A stretch of 64,000 nt of DNA, from the NCBI GenBank assembly GCA_024699855.1, contig JAMPIQ010000001.1:10850001-10914000 (forward strand), read 5' to 3'. Positions 25,194-36,995 of this stretch are shown here, one piece after another. The DNA comes from Aphelenchoides besseyi (lineage: Eukaryota > Nematoda > Chromadorea > Rhabditida > Aphelenchoididae). Position 1 is the stretch's first letter; every line of letters begins with the position of its first letter. The notes beneath the pieces are model-generated. The model was not told where the DNA came from. It ran no database searches and saw only the letters and a list, made by a program, of their open reading frames with translations. Position numbers and translations under genes: made by a program.

Positions 25194-25587
25194 ATCCGAC
25201 CGCTCGCTCAAATTTTTTTTCCACTCGCAAATCTCACCGCTTTTTCCACCGCACAATTCCAATTTGCAACCGGCTGCGCCGCCAACGCCACATCTCTGGC
25301 GGAGACTAACCGGGGGTTTGGTGTGGCGTGGGTTGGTAGCTTGGTGTTTAGTTAAGCGGAAATGTGAACAAGTGGCGGTAGCAGATCGCTTGAGGGAAAT
25401 TTTTTGGTTTGTTAAGAGAACCGTATTCATCGGCAAACAAAACAAATTCATTTCAACCGCTTACAACCAACGAAAAATAAAATGCGAGCAACAGGAATCG
25501 AACGCGGGATTAAATTAAGCGCGAGCAAATTTGCATACGAAAAAAAATTTGAGCGAGCGGTCGGATGGGGGGGTTAAATAGGAAAGA
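25153..25587. mobile_element. Inverted-repeat (MITE-like) element with 27-nt poly-C tract
   Basis: The ends are inverted repeats of about 50 nt: TCTTTCCTATTTAACCCC, then a C run, then ATCCGACCGCTCGCTCAAA and TTTTTTTCC; the right end repeats this in reverse with only seven G. The left C run is 27 nt (25167-25193). The interior is GC-rich and non-coding. Near 25495-25520 the minus strand reads CCGCGTTCGATTCCTG, which resembles a tRNA T-arm, so a tRNA-derived interior is possible but unproven. No clear target duplication was found. Confidence 0.7.
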
Positions 25588-26353
25588 GCCCAAACAACAA
25601 CTATTTCGTCCGTAACATACGGTTCAGATGGAAACGTGGTCAGATTCTTCGGTACAAAGTAGTTCGTTCTGAAAAAATGAGAAGGAAGCTGATCACTAAA
25701 ATTATTTGGTCACGTGATCGTAGACGAAAACATCATAACCGGAGCTGGAAGCACGCACCAGTCAAATAAATTGATTTATTAACTCGTTTGTTGGCTTGTA
25801 AAAGACCGCGACATCGTGTTTGTGATAGAGAACCGGATAGTCGTGATTAACGATATCTCAAATCGAATTTCCATAATCGTCGATTTGTACCAGATCTCGT
25901 AGTACTTCTAGAAGTCGCCCTCACCTATTGGAATTCCGTCATCTGAATGCACGGGTTGGTGGTGAGAGAATAAACCAGCCTACCCGACGGTCGAGCAATT
26001 CAATCAACAGAAACGTCCAAAGAATCCAATCCATCAAAAAGAAGAATAACAGTGAGAAACAGAAAACGAACAATGAAAGTGGTCAGTGCGTGTTGCAAAT
26101 GATTTGGTTGAAAGCAAATTCTGTACGGAAAAAAAACATGGTTGTTTATGATGTTCATTCAAAGAAGTTGAGTGTCGGGCAATCAAGTTCGGCAAATCGT
26201 CTAACAGCTCAATCAGAACTTTGGTTCCCAACACCAATCGTAGTTGCTCGCGGTAAACGACGATATCGATCGACTGGATATGAGGGTGAGCAAAGCCAAG
26301 AAACTCACCACTTTCTCTGCGCTTGCTTTCCGATTTCTCCACCAACTTTCGGA
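25588..26353. other. Upstream region of the MATH-like/BTB gene
   Basis: A long plus frame (from 25928) and an opposing minus frame (26384-26034) overlap here. Neither has a domain and their composition is not convincing. Alignment with the relatives at 55.7 and 58.9 kb begins only at 26354, so I treat this stretch as non-coding or as 5'UTR. Confidence 0.4.
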
Positions 26354-27583
26354 ATGTTGAAGTGCGGACACGTTCAGGATTCAAAACAGTTGTTCGGCTG
26401 GTTTATTTGTAAACCAAAACAGTTCTGGGAGACCACTGGTCAAGTGGAAAAAATGGAGCTTGAGCCGCTCATTTTTCGTCCGGAAACCAAAGTTTGTGCG
26501 GTGATCAAAACTTGCGGCTCTATTTCGGCTGCTGAGTTTTCCGTTGAGGCCGATGGAGAAGATGTTAACGACCTCAATTGCTCGTTATACCTTTGGAAAG
26601 ATAACGATGTTTGTGGATCAAAAGGTAAAGGAGGATGACGTGCTTTAACTTTCTTTGTTTTAGATGCCACTATGAAGTTGAGCACAGGAGTACGGTTAAG
26701 TCCTTGGCAACTAGCCAATCAATACTACGGCGGTGGAATTATCTGTGTGTGGTTTTTTCAACCAAATGCGAAATCTGCGATTTGATAGATCAAAACGATC
26801 GCGAAGAACAAATCATTGAGATGATGGAAAGAATGCAAGTGATGAAGTTGTCAATGGTAAGAGATAATCGGTACGCGACTGAAATGATATTTCGACGTGT
26901 AGGAGAATGAAATCAAAGATCTTGCTACCGAGAATGAGAAGTTGACAGTTAGGATCGAGAATCAGACGTTCAAAGCGGAAAAAACTCAGAAGAATTATGG
27001 AAAATGTGTTGTGCGAACACGCTCACTGATTTCGTTATTGTGGTTGATGCCATCAAAATTGAGGTTATTGAGCAACACGATCATAATCATTGACTTCTTT
27101 TAGGTCCACAAAAACATTATGGCAGTGAAATCGAACTTTTTTGCCACACAATTTATCGCTAATTCAACGAAAACTGAACACACAATCGAAGGAACAACCG
27201 TTGACGCAGTGAAGGCAATGGTTGAGTTCGTTTACTTGGGCTCTACAGAAAAGTTGAAGGAGCAAGTAAACGAACTCTACCGACTTTCGATCAAGTTCTC
27301 AATTCCAACTCTCAAGGCAAGTCAGCTGACTATGATCATCCAGTAAATTTCTGTTTAGAAGAAGTGTCTGGAGATTTTGAGTCATCCAACTTCGATGGAA
27401 GGAGCTGCGATTTCTTTGGCCTTGGCACTCGAAAGCAATGATAAATCGTTGGAACAAGCTGCAATTGACTGGGCGAATGAAAACGGCGGCAAAACTCTGC
27501 TTCTCGTTACACACACTATGAACGCGTTGTTCAAATTCAAGTCGGAGATCTTTGCAAAGACAATGGAAATTTTACGCTATTAA
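26354..27583 (+). CDS. MATH-like, coiled-coil and BTB protein, probably frameshifted
   Basis: Likely a substrate adaptor for Cullin-3 ubiquitin ligases, as for other MATH/BTB proteins. The start MLKCGHVQDSKQ aligns residue by residue with MSFCKHTSKTKV of the gene at 58963. A beta-rich MATH-like part follows, then a Cys-x-x-Cys motif (TKCEIC) that corresponds to CPLC in relatives, a coiled coil (EEQIIEMMERMQ), and a BTB domain (TDFVIVVDAIKIE, VHKNIMAVKSNFFA, AVKAMVEFVYLGS). A final exon ends AKTMEILRY. Splicing at GTAAAG/TTTTAG gives the right frame only as far as GGGIIC; the conserved VVFSTKCEIC follows in another frame at a TGTGTG run near 26745. That is either a one-base indel or a sequence error. 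AATAAA at about 27606. Confidence 0.65.
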
Positions 27584-27770
27584 GAGTTATTGTGTTACTT
27601 TTCCTAAATAAACTTTTCGTATAAGCTGATTCGAAAGTTTGAAAGAACTTAAAAGTTTACAAAACAAAACTTTGAGCGAATGGTCAAATTGACATTGAAA
27701 ATGTTTATTCGTGAGCCCTGAGTAATGAGAAGGTTTAAGTGACAACAAAATTTGTGGAGACTAGACGATG

Positions 27771-29293
27771 AAGCGATTTTTCTGCAATCTAATGATGAGC
27801 ACACGGATAGGCGTTGAAACTCACTTGTTGCATTGTTGGCGATGACCATCGTCGATCGGAGATTCATTTGTTTAACGTGTTCCATGAGTTGGACAAAAGA
27901 CGGAAATTTCAAAGCAATATGAGCAAATTCCTTGGCCAAAAGTTGAGCATTTGGTTTTGCGAATGTCAAGAAATGATCGCAAACATCGCTCAACATGAAA
28001 TGACAAATCGGTTCGCCAAGTAGAAGATCGCCGTTCCATTCGCGACGTTTCAAATGCAAAACCAAAACTTCACTGCGTGGAGTTTTCTTCCAAGTTTTGA
28101 TCGGCAATTCCGAACCGATCTAAAGATTGAATTGAAAAATAAAAGCAAATCGGGGCTTACAGCTTTGTAGTCGTAGTAGAGGAATTGAGGTTCGATGTTC
28201 AGTTGAATTGAGAAGAAATCGCCGTTGGTTTTGTGTTGACCGATAGAAGCAATCGTTTCAGTTTGTCGAAATGGAGCTGATGATCGAAATCTAACTGGTG
28301 ATTGAATCGATAGAGACGAAATCTCGTCATCTGAATCGTCCAATGTGATCACATCAATGACTCTAGATCGTTTCCTTGTCTCAATCAATGAATCAGCCTT
28401 TACTTTGCTCAATCCCAAAGCAGATTGTTGTACTTGATCGAAGTTCGTCCCGACATTGTTGTACTTTCCGAGATCGTTCTAAAGAAAATCAACGTCATGT
28501 TTTTTGACTGCAACTACCTGTGAAATCTTGATTGGTTCCTTATGTTTCTGATGATCATCTGCACGAGTGAAATTGTGAACTTTCATTTCGTGTTTGTTGC
28601 GCTGAGCTGCATCGTGTTCTTGAATTCCGCACAATGAACAATAGTACGCATTGTCCAGCATTGTATGCTTTGCGATGTGATTGTCTCGTCGGCGTCTGCT
28701 AGTGTAATTTTTGAAACCACAGAGCGGACAAGACTCCTGAAAAGACACTAACAATCCTTCAAAGATAACAAGAAAACCTACAAAATTGTAAGCTCGCGGC
28801 GGTTTGCTGTGCATGATCGATTCAAGCTCTTCGATGGTAGCAGCCGGATCATTTGGTGGCAGAGCCGATGGTCGAGCGGTTCGTTGCACTTCGACCAACA
28901 GAAATCCGACATTGGCAAGTGCAGACAACTGACTCTGAAAGACAAATGAAATCGCAGAGAATTGTCAAACGAACCTTTCGAATTCGAATTGCATCTCTAC
29001 TTCGAATATCTTCGCGTGTAATTCGTATGAGATTGTGCAATCGCTTCTCGTGCTTGTTTCTATCGCTGCTTTGGAAGGCAAGACAACCACAACAACTGCA
29101 CTTCCATCCGATTGTTCTTTTGTGCGCGTTTTCGTGTTTGATTCTGAGCTGTCTGGTGGAGAAGGTCATTCCACAGACACCACAAAAGTTCTAAACGCCA
29201 AAAGTAAGCAACTCGAAGAAGATTGTTACTGACTGATTCAGTCGGATTTACCGATGAACTTCCGAACTCATCGTCACTAGTCTCCATTTTCAA
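27771..29293 (-). CDS. C2H2 zinc-finger protein with SUMO-interaction motif
   Basis: Nuclear DNA- or protein-binding factor. Exon 1 encodes MKMETSDDEFGSSS, spliced to NFCGVCGMTF. There are four C2H2 fingers: FCGVCGMTFSTRQ...H, WKCSCCGCLAF...H, SCPLCGFKNYT...H and YYCSLCGIQEH...H. After a linker comes VITLDDSDDEISS, a textbook SUMO-interaction motif (hydrophobic core followed by acidic residues). The C-terminal third, with WNGDLLLGEPICHFMLSD, is a compact region that I do not recognise. The last junction is uncertain: acceptor ATTGCAG gives a stop at 27773-27771, and a minus-strand AATAAA at 27708-27703 supports it; acceptor CATTAG would extend the frame to 27650. At least six exons. Confidence 0.75.
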
Positions 29294-30540
29294 TTGATAG
29301 TCGACTCGCGAATTGTGATAATATTATTAAATAATCAAAAAAATAACGATATATCATACATTGATAGATAGGTAAAGTAAAGGTAACAGCAGTTCAGTTG
29401 CTGGTAAAATCAGAGAGCAAAAGCACGCCGATCAAGAGAGCGACGATAAGCCACGAAAACCAAATGTCGCACATTCTTTTCAGCTACCGCTCTGCACTTT
29501 TTGACGGTGTTTGTCAACTTTGCATCATCGACGGTTAAAGAAAGTCAATGATAATTGATCAAAATGGATGATTGACGGCAAAGAAACGAATTGGTAGAGA
29601 CTGTTTGAGCTTCAAACTCGTTTATCAGTTAACTTGATCATTGAACTAGTGTGAGTATTCAAACATCTTGTTCATTTGCATGAATACGGATCTCCCCGTA
29701 TTCTCAAAAAAACACATTCCAATGAAAATAAATTAATAAGATCAACACTTCTTGATACACGTCAATGCAGTGCAACGCTCTATAAAATTCAACTATAGAG
29801 ACGAATAAAATGAATACGTACAAGTAAGTGAACATCCACGCAAACGTTTGCCTGTCGATTTTATCCAACTGATATCTTGACTGCCAAAACGTCATTTGCA
29901 ATCTTCAGTAACTGCTGAGACATTCAATTCGCGAAAACCAAAAACGAACTTTTTGTGGTGACAAACAAACTTACCGTTCAAGCTCAAATCTCTAACATCT
30001 GTCGTTCGCTTGTCAGCCAAAGGTATACATCTTCTTAAAGTTTATATCTGAAGAAATTGATTAGAGACTTGAAACGAACTTACTATTCGAACAGCGTCAA
30101 ACTTTTCATGTCGATGTTAAAGACTGATCGGCTTTCCGCTTGCTGTACTTCAATGCGGATTCCATATTCTTTGTGCATCAAAAATGAAGCCATCAGTTGC
30201 CTGAAAAAGTTGATTGTGAGAATAACAACGGGAAATGTGTTTTGTACGTTGAGCAGCGGAAACTGATGAGACAGTCGAATTCCTGACAATTTGTCTATTC
30301 TACAATCTGAAACGCCAATAAGATCAAAGGTTTTGAGCTCGCCTTTTGATCCTTGATCATCAAAAGGTTTGGAATGTGCAAGAACTTTGAAAACAAGAAG
30401 TCAAATTCTGAACAAAACGTGAATCCACAATCAACGAAAAGTGTTAAAAGCAATAAACCAGTTGTCGAAGAGAAATCAAGACACGTAAATCAAATGAGCG
30501 GTCACAGCAGTTTCCCTTTCTTTTTATACAAGTAAAATTA
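29294..30540 (-). other. Mostly intergenic; possible decayed multi-membrane gene 30289-29704
   Basis: Two minus frames have membrane-protein character: 30289-30083 (includes PVVILTINFFRQLMASF) and 29901-29704 (TFAWMFTYLYVFILFVSIVEF). They could be exons of a small receptor gene like that at 18-19 kb, but I could not join them in frame and the first ends in a stop at its donor. I leave this as a possible receptor relic. The remainder shows nothing. Confidence 0.25.
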
Positions 30541-31800
30541 GCGGTCGGCCCCCCTCCGAGGGTCTCCCTTCCAATTCAACAAAAACTATCGATTTCGTCT
30601 ATTCAAATAATACACGTTCAACTTCAAAAACATTCTCTTATCTCAAAAATCAATCATCTACTGTTTCGATACCAAACACGATAGACACACTCCAAACAAC
30701 TATCAAACCTATCTTAATATCTATCAACAATTTCGCTTCCTCTCAACTTATCATTACATCTCTTCACTCTTCCAATTCTCATTCAAAACCAATAACGTCT
30801 TTCAACTACGAGCTAATTTGCTAACGATCAAACCCAAAACCTCTTCATCGGCTCGCATTCAAATCCAAACCCTAATCTTCTTTCTAGAGCATCGAATGTC
30901 AAAACCGATAGCACAAATCTAATGGTTATTGACAGCGACTTTGGACTCCTTCAATTCCGATAACATTTCGTTTTAAGCAACCGAAAACAACGTTCTTCAA
31001 CTAATCACTTATTCTCAATCACGTTTCAATAAACGGCAATCGAAACTGATTAAACCAACTAACACCAATCTCTTTTCGTTCCATTGTCTACGGAACATTC
31101 TAATAGACACGTTTATCTAAACTCAAGATATCAACAAACTGATCTCGTTTTTTCATCGTCTTTGTTGGGTCTTGCATATAAACTAACAGTTACAGGAATT
31201 CAAAACCATTGACTTCGAAATCATTTTCATTGTCCATTGCAATCCTTTCATCAAAACAGCATCAATTTCCACCTTACCAAACTTTCAGGGCTTTAGCTCG
31301 AACCTTCCAAACTCACAGTCCAACATTTGCTTTTTCTAAACAATTGAGACCGCTTACATCGCTCAACTTTTCCATTGATCGCACTCAACAACAATTCTGA
31401 ACAAACACCTTTAGTCTTTGTCGTCGTCAACTTCCAACACCACCTAATCAACGACTACGTTAACCGTATCCTGACAATCTTGCAAAACTGATTGCCATTT
31501 GGAAGTCAAGGTCCAGTCTTAGCTTACAACAACTTTTAACCATCCAATCACATTTCTAACGTTAATCACAACCGCTTTTTCTCTACCTATATCACTCAAA
31601 ACAACTCGACAAAACCACTACTTTTGTTGTCCTCAACAAACCAATTTCTTTTCATCATCTCGCATCAAATCCCAACCCTAATCATCATTTCGCAAAGAAT
31701 CGAAACAGCGGCTTCTACTTTCTGTTTCCGTGAACATTTCATTTCGACCAAACGAACACAAAGGAACATAAGAGCAGAAGAAGAGTGCTCATTTCAAAAT
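30541..31800. other. G-depleted, strand-asymmetric non-coding stretch
   Basis: On the plus strand G is scarce (single bases per 60-nt line in places, for example 30601-30660 and 30721-30780) while C stays common, giving long CAAAC/TCTTC-type text. No frame has a domain. Two internal segments resemble each other: TCGCATTCAAATCCAAACCC (from about 30853) and TCGCATCAAATCCCAACCC (from about 31658), each followed by TAATCWTC. A decayed tandem or long-unit repeat is possible. Confidence 0.6.
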
Positions 31801-31894
31801 AAATGTGCATAATTCGGTCGCACACAGACAAACAGACGATGGTTAATTATTTTAACGGCGTAACTTCAAAAAAAAGTTCAACAAACGAATGAGC

Positions 31895-34782
31895 TCATTT
31901 ATTATCACGAGATGCGCCCAGAAACGAAGATGCAACGTAGTCGGTGAAGATCGATAGAACCGATTCGGCCGGTTTGTTTGGATCCCGAACCTTTGGAATC
32001 GCATTCAAAATGAACTTCTCGATCATTCCGCCTTTTCCTTGAACTCCACGGAAATTGCGATTCTCACTTCCGGGGACCCAGGCCGGAGGTGGAGGTCGCG
32101 GCAGCGGAGCTCCAGTATCTGAAAGTCCAATGATTGTGTGAATTCACCAAGCTCAGTACCTTGAATATAACGCAAAGTAAAAGCTCCATCACGACTTAAC
32201 TCTCGTGGATCGTGAATGATGAGCAACTCGGCTTGATCAGAAATCGTTTCCAACTCCTTTTTCTCATCACAACTAAAAAACAATGAAGCCCGTAAAAGCG
32301 AGTACTCACCATGAACGAAAACCAACTTGTTGAAAGTCGGAGTTGTGCTTGATTTCAACAAACGATTTACAAGTGGATTCGCATTGATAACTAGACTTGT
32401 CGAGAATGACGCGAATTCGTGCATTTGCGGCCCGAATACGCCAAACACAACGATTACGACCTTTGAATGTCAAATGCTGCCAAAACGGTTGCGCTTGAAG
32501 TTCACCACCACAACCGATTGCCGTAGCCGATTGTTCGACTTGACTGCACGATTTGCCGCCCAAACCCGGTGGACATTTGCAGCGTTGACAATTGTTCGGA
32601 TCGGCATAACCACCGTTGTAGCATTGGATCTAAATAGACGACTGTAAGGATTTTAACTGAGTTCTTACTTGTGTGCCCGCACACGTCTGAAAGCAGTAAA
32701 GTCGGTTGATTTGCTTCACGTCAATGAACGACGGTCCACTGCGCTGTCCAATCGTATGCTGATATTTCGGATCTTTGGTCACGATTGTATTCTCGTCCCA
32801 ATCCAATGTAAAGGCCGTAGGCCCGTAGTGCATCACCGAACCCAAATCGTACGGCAAACCCATTCCATCAGCTTCCAAATCACTTCGTTTTGCAAAGTTC
32901 CCGTCCGTTCCACCGGCAATGTACTTTTCGTTCAAACGAATGTATTTGTCCCGATCGGGTCGTGATTGCTCGTGCCAGAAGCCAAGTGCATGGCCGACCT
33001 CATGACTCACAATTCCTTTCTACAAACCTCAAATGTTTACACTTTTGTTCAACTCACGTCTTCGCAACCGAATCCAATGGAAATCTTCTGATTGCCACCG
33101 ACTTTGCCAACTGACGAGTAACAACTGCAATTGCCGAATTATACCCACCGTAGAATCAAGCCCTTTACCCGCCGCCTCGAATGAATTCCAAACGATCTTT
33201 TGCGTTAGAAGATTCTTTGAAGCGAATACACGTCTCACGCTCCCAAAGTTTCAGGCCCTCACGAATCAACTGCCGCCACTCCTCTGAAACACTTCAGAGT
33301 TTTACGTCGTTGTTTTGAGAGCTCTTACTGTCGGAATCGCGGAAAGAAAACGAAATCGGAACACCTTTCGGCCATCGATACACGCCACCGGTTATGACCT
33401 TACGTTTCACACGTCGTCTTTGTTTTTCAGCCTCTGCAACAACGATTCTAAACGCGAAATCGTGTGTCGATAGCCGTGGACTTACGCTTTCATTTGCTTG
33501 GATGTGAGCAAAATATCCGACTCGAACAACTGATCCATCAACGGTCGATTTCTTCCCGCTTCTGTCCCATCGTTTCGTGCCGGAAGCGGCCGCAGAGGCT
33601 GAAAAAATGTTGAATAGAAATATCAATTGCCTTACAGTTCCTGCAGCTCGTGCCATCGATCTCAAGAAGCCGCGCATTAGATTGTTAGCGTCGAGTAGAT
33701 CGGCGGTTTGCGGCGTATGAGCGCCGAAATCGTTGGCAATCAAACTTGTTCCCGCTGAAGGAAAAATGTAAGGATCAGAATACGACTGTTGGGCTGCGAG
33801 TGCTGGTGCTGTAGTGGAGCTAAACAAACCGGTAACCGGGGCAATTGGTGAGGGAAACGGCGGTAACAAAGTGGGAAAGAGTGTTGGCGCCTCTACGGTC
33901 GTTGTTTGAAGCAATGGATCGGGTTGAAGCTGCGAATACTCGTGAAGTTCGTCTAGAAACTGAAATTCAATTTGTGAACTGTAAGTCAACGCCAAATGTT
34001 ACGCTAAAAAAGTTGCGTCCGAAGTTGTCGATCAGTTTGCCGCTTCCGGCACCGGAACGTTTCGGAACACTGCAAAGATTTTGAATACTTTTTTTCGTTT
34101 CAAACTCACAACGTCGAAATCAACTCCAAGGGATTGGCTTGACGTTTGACGCGAGCTGAAATAGCGGTTTTCTTTACGATATCTGCGCGCCGATGACTCA
34201 CGTCTGAATCGGGATGGCGGCGGAACGACGGCCGGGCGACGATCTTTGGAAGCCAAAATCTTCGGTTTTCGGCGTCTTAGCGACTTCATCGATGAGTCAT
34301 CGCGTCTCGAAAATTGACGTGATCTTCGCCGACGTTGCGATTTCTGTCTTGGTTGCGGCTGAAGAGTTTCCGTTGAGGTTAGAGATCGTTAACATACTTT
34401 GGGTTGTGGTTTTGCAACCTGTGCAATTGCCTGGCCCAAATTGATAAAATCGCCAAACGGATTATTTCCGAACTCTTCTCCGGGCTGTGGGCCAAACATG
34501 GAGCTGATCACCTGCAATCAAAATGGTTGGAAGTGTTGAGCTCGAAACTACGAACCGAAGTTGGACCACCGGCAGCGGCGTTTCCCGTCGATTCCGACGG
34601 TCCTAACGCGGAGCCAAAAGCCGACGCACCGCCCGTTGGTGTTCCAAGACCGCTGCCAACGAACGGAGTGATCAGCGACAAGAAATCTTGAGCCTAAAGG
34701 ACGAGTATACGGTAATCGAGCATAGTCGGAGACCTACATTGCAGTTGAGAAAAAGAAGCCAAAAGAATTGAAACCAACTCAT
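31895..34782 (-). CDS. Astacin metalloprotease (nematode NAS type) with EGF and CUB regions
   Basis: Secreted zinc endopeptidase. The ATG at 34782 gives a 15-residue signal exon ([15 protein letters not shown]) spliced to [12 protein letters not shown] long low-complexity pro-region follows (34.7-33.6 kb; Pro-, Gly- and Ser-rich), then basic RRRVKRK, a likely furin site, directly before the mature start ([10 protein letters not shown]). The catalytic signature [19 protein letters not shown] is at about 33005-32950, and the Met-turn SVMHYG follows; both are intact. Next come an EGF-like segment ([16 protein letters not shown]), then a CUB-like region with Cys and ANARIRVIL, and a Pro-rich extension ending SRDNK at 31895. 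Domain order fits the nematode NAS subfamily with EGF and CUB. About a dozen exons; I did not fix every boundary. Confidence 0.9.
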
Positions 34783-35180
34783 CGGCTTTCTGGACCGTTG
34801 CGTCTTTTTGGGTCAGAAAATCTTCTGATGCGCGGAAAGAAGATTCACGTCGCGCTCACCCACCCGCTCCACCGACGAATTCGAAGGTGAGAAACCAGTT
34901 TGTTAAGTGGAAAGTGTGACGATCCACATCAACGTCAACAGGCGATTTGCGGTCAGTTCCGAAATCGGGATGTTTGCGAAACAAACAAAAAATTTGCATT
35001 TCGTGCCTCCGGAGACCTTCTTGTTTGGGCTCCATGAGCTCTGTGTAGAGAAAGAGTGCGCGAATTGAAGAGAACCGGCAAGACGGTTAGAGTAACGGGA
35101 AGAGTGCGGTTCTCGAGCTTTTTTGCGTAAAAGCGTCCGAACGAACGAGCGTGAGCGTCGCGCTTTTTGTGTCTAATTCG
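34783..35180. promoter_or_regulatory. Divergent promoter region, astacin / AT-hook gene
   Basis: About 400 nt between opposite start codons (34782 minus, 35181 plus). No TATA box is evident on either strand. No gene is seen in it. Confidence 0.35.
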
Positions 35181-36617
35181 ATGGCGGATGAGATTACGGA
35201 AAACGTCGATGAAGTTGTGGGTGTTGGGACATCGGATTTGAGTGACGGTGAGTTCGAGATCTTTTTGTTTTCAACTTTTTTGCAGATGCGTTGGCCAAGT
35301 TTTTGGCAAATCTTTTGGCGCACGGAATTGCGCAGAACGTGGCGCCGACGAAGGACGGAAACGTGCGCAGGAAATACGTGAAGTCCGGGAAGTATTCGAA
35401 GAAGAATCGACACGAACAATCGCTCAGCAAACGTGGACGTGGAAGACCGAAAAGAACGTCGAATGTTGTTGAGAATGTGACTGGAAACCAACGTCAATTT
35501 GCGTTGAATGTTGCCGGTGAGTTCGAGAGATTTTACTTCGTCGATTGCACGCTCTTTATAGCCGATGCCATTCGATTGATTCCCTCGTCGTCGACGGCCG
35601 AAAAAATCAGAATTCCGGAAAGTTCGGTCGAAATCAAAACACCGCCGAAGAAGAAAAGAAGTGAGTTTGCTGGGTTTCTTTTCTTTGCGAGTTTGAACGT
35701 TTCAGTGAATTTCACGATGCTGAACGACGAGCGCAACGCGCTTCTGAACAACGAGAAGAACAAAGAGATGAGCGTTGGCACGTTCCTTCGACTGTTGAAT
35801 CATCTGCCGAAAGAGAAGGTAATGGCAAGAATGGACGAGAACAAACAAAGGGTCTTCGACAGGACGATGGAACAAGTTTACGAAGCCTCTTTGACGCCCA
35901 TTAACGAACCGAAGTCGCCGCGCAAATGTCCGTCGATTCTGTCGAAACCGAAAGTAAAAACTGAAGATGATGTTCAAGTGGTTTTTGACTCGAATAAGCA
36001 GTCGGAATGGAAGACGAATTTGAGGTGAGTTTGAAGACAATTGAATCGATTCTTTCTTTCAGAATCCGACCAATTGCTTACCAACAACCAGAAACAACGG
36101 TTGACGTTGAAACACTGAAAACGTTAGATTTGGAGAGTATTCCGAAGGAGTAAGTTTCTTCCTGTTTTTGTGATTTCAACTTCTCTTCAGAACTCATAAG
36201 CCTTTTTGCCCGAAAATCACGAATATTCAACCGTTGAACTTGAACGATCTGATCCTGCGAACAGACGGCGACATTGAAGAGCCAAAACCACAGAAGAAGA
36301 CTATCCAACTCTTCCCACCAAAACAACCGAAGAAGATCGTTAATCTTTTACCGTCAAAACCGCAAAAATCGAAGACCAATGGACGTAGGCGAGGGACTAT
36401 CAACAAAGGCGTGACCATCAACTTCACAGCGAACTCAACGAAATCAAACAAAGAAGCGCTTCAACGGCTACGGCGTGCATCAATTGCCGAAAACCAAACG
36501 ACTTCGCAAACTCAACCGCAACTCCCGCCACCAATTCGTCTCAAAGTTCTTCAGCCTTTGCATCCCATCAAATCTCCGACCAAACGAATCGAAATCGTCG
36601 ACCTGACTGATGACTGA
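35181..36617 (+). CDS. AT-hook nuclear protein with C-terminal SUMO-interaction motif
   Basis: Probable chromatin protein. Six exons: 35181-35247, 35286-35516, 35562-35660, 35706-36024, 36063-36149 and 36191-36617; 1230 nt, 409 residues, all junctions in phase. Exon 2 contains KRGRGRPKR, a canonical AT-hook (Gly-Arg-Pro core flanked by basic residues). The middle is a helical region (VGTFLRLLNHLPKEK). The C-terminal half is Lys/Pro/Gln-rich with basic patches. The last residues are IEIVDLTDD, a classic SUMO-interaction motif. I do not recognise an orthologue. Its 3' end faces the small membrane-protein gene 26 nt away, and the poly(A) signals of the two overlap. Confidence 0.88.
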
Positions 36618-36642
36618 ATACGGTTTATTTGATCAAATAAAA

Positions 36643-36865
36643 TCACATCTCTTTCTTCTCCACTGCTTCATTGTCCTCACCACACAAATGCCAATAGATT
36701 CCCACCAGAGCGGAAAGACACAAGAGCGATGCGTTGGTGAGCGAAAACGTCAAAATCGCCATCAGAAACATCTGCAAAGAAACGTGCGCGAATCGACGCA
36801 AAACGGAAACTTACTTTCCACTCGTCCTCAACCTCGTTGGCCAAACAAAAATCGCTGTTTTCCAT
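36643..36865 (-). CDS. Small single-pass membrane protein, 59 residues
   Basis: Two exons, 36865-36815 and 36771-36643, joined at a GTAAGT/TTTGCAG intron in phase 0. Exon 1 encodes MENSDFCLANEVEDEWK; exon 2 starts MFLMAILTFSLTNASLL, continues CLSALVGIYWHLCG and ends in an acidic/basic tail (EDNEAVEKKEM). One helix of about 25 hydrophobic residues spans the middle. A minus-strand AATAAA lies just past the stop (about 36632-36626). I do not recognise the family. The clean splice and the poly(A) signal argue that it is real. Confidence 0.7.
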
Positions 36866-36995
36866 CTTTTTTCAGCGTCACCGAGAGTTTTTTCGAAAAT
36901 GAGCTTTTGATTTTTTTGGGAATTTGCATTCTTTTGTGGAAACGTACGTCGAAATTTTTGACGTCAACTCGATCGTTGAGCAATAGAACAGTTGA

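Noticed and set aside
25330..25520. Possible tRNA gene inside the poly-C element
   Set aside because: Only a T-arm-like stretch is seen; I could not fold an acceptor stem or anticodon arm.
25928..26353. N-terminal extension of the MATH-like/BTB frame
   Set aside because: Family alignment begins at 26354; the upstream part is Asn/Arg/Lys-rich and opposed by an equally long minus frame.
35533..36040. Minus frames under the AT-hook gene
   Set aside because: They are antisense to exons whose joins give a coherent 409-residue protein.
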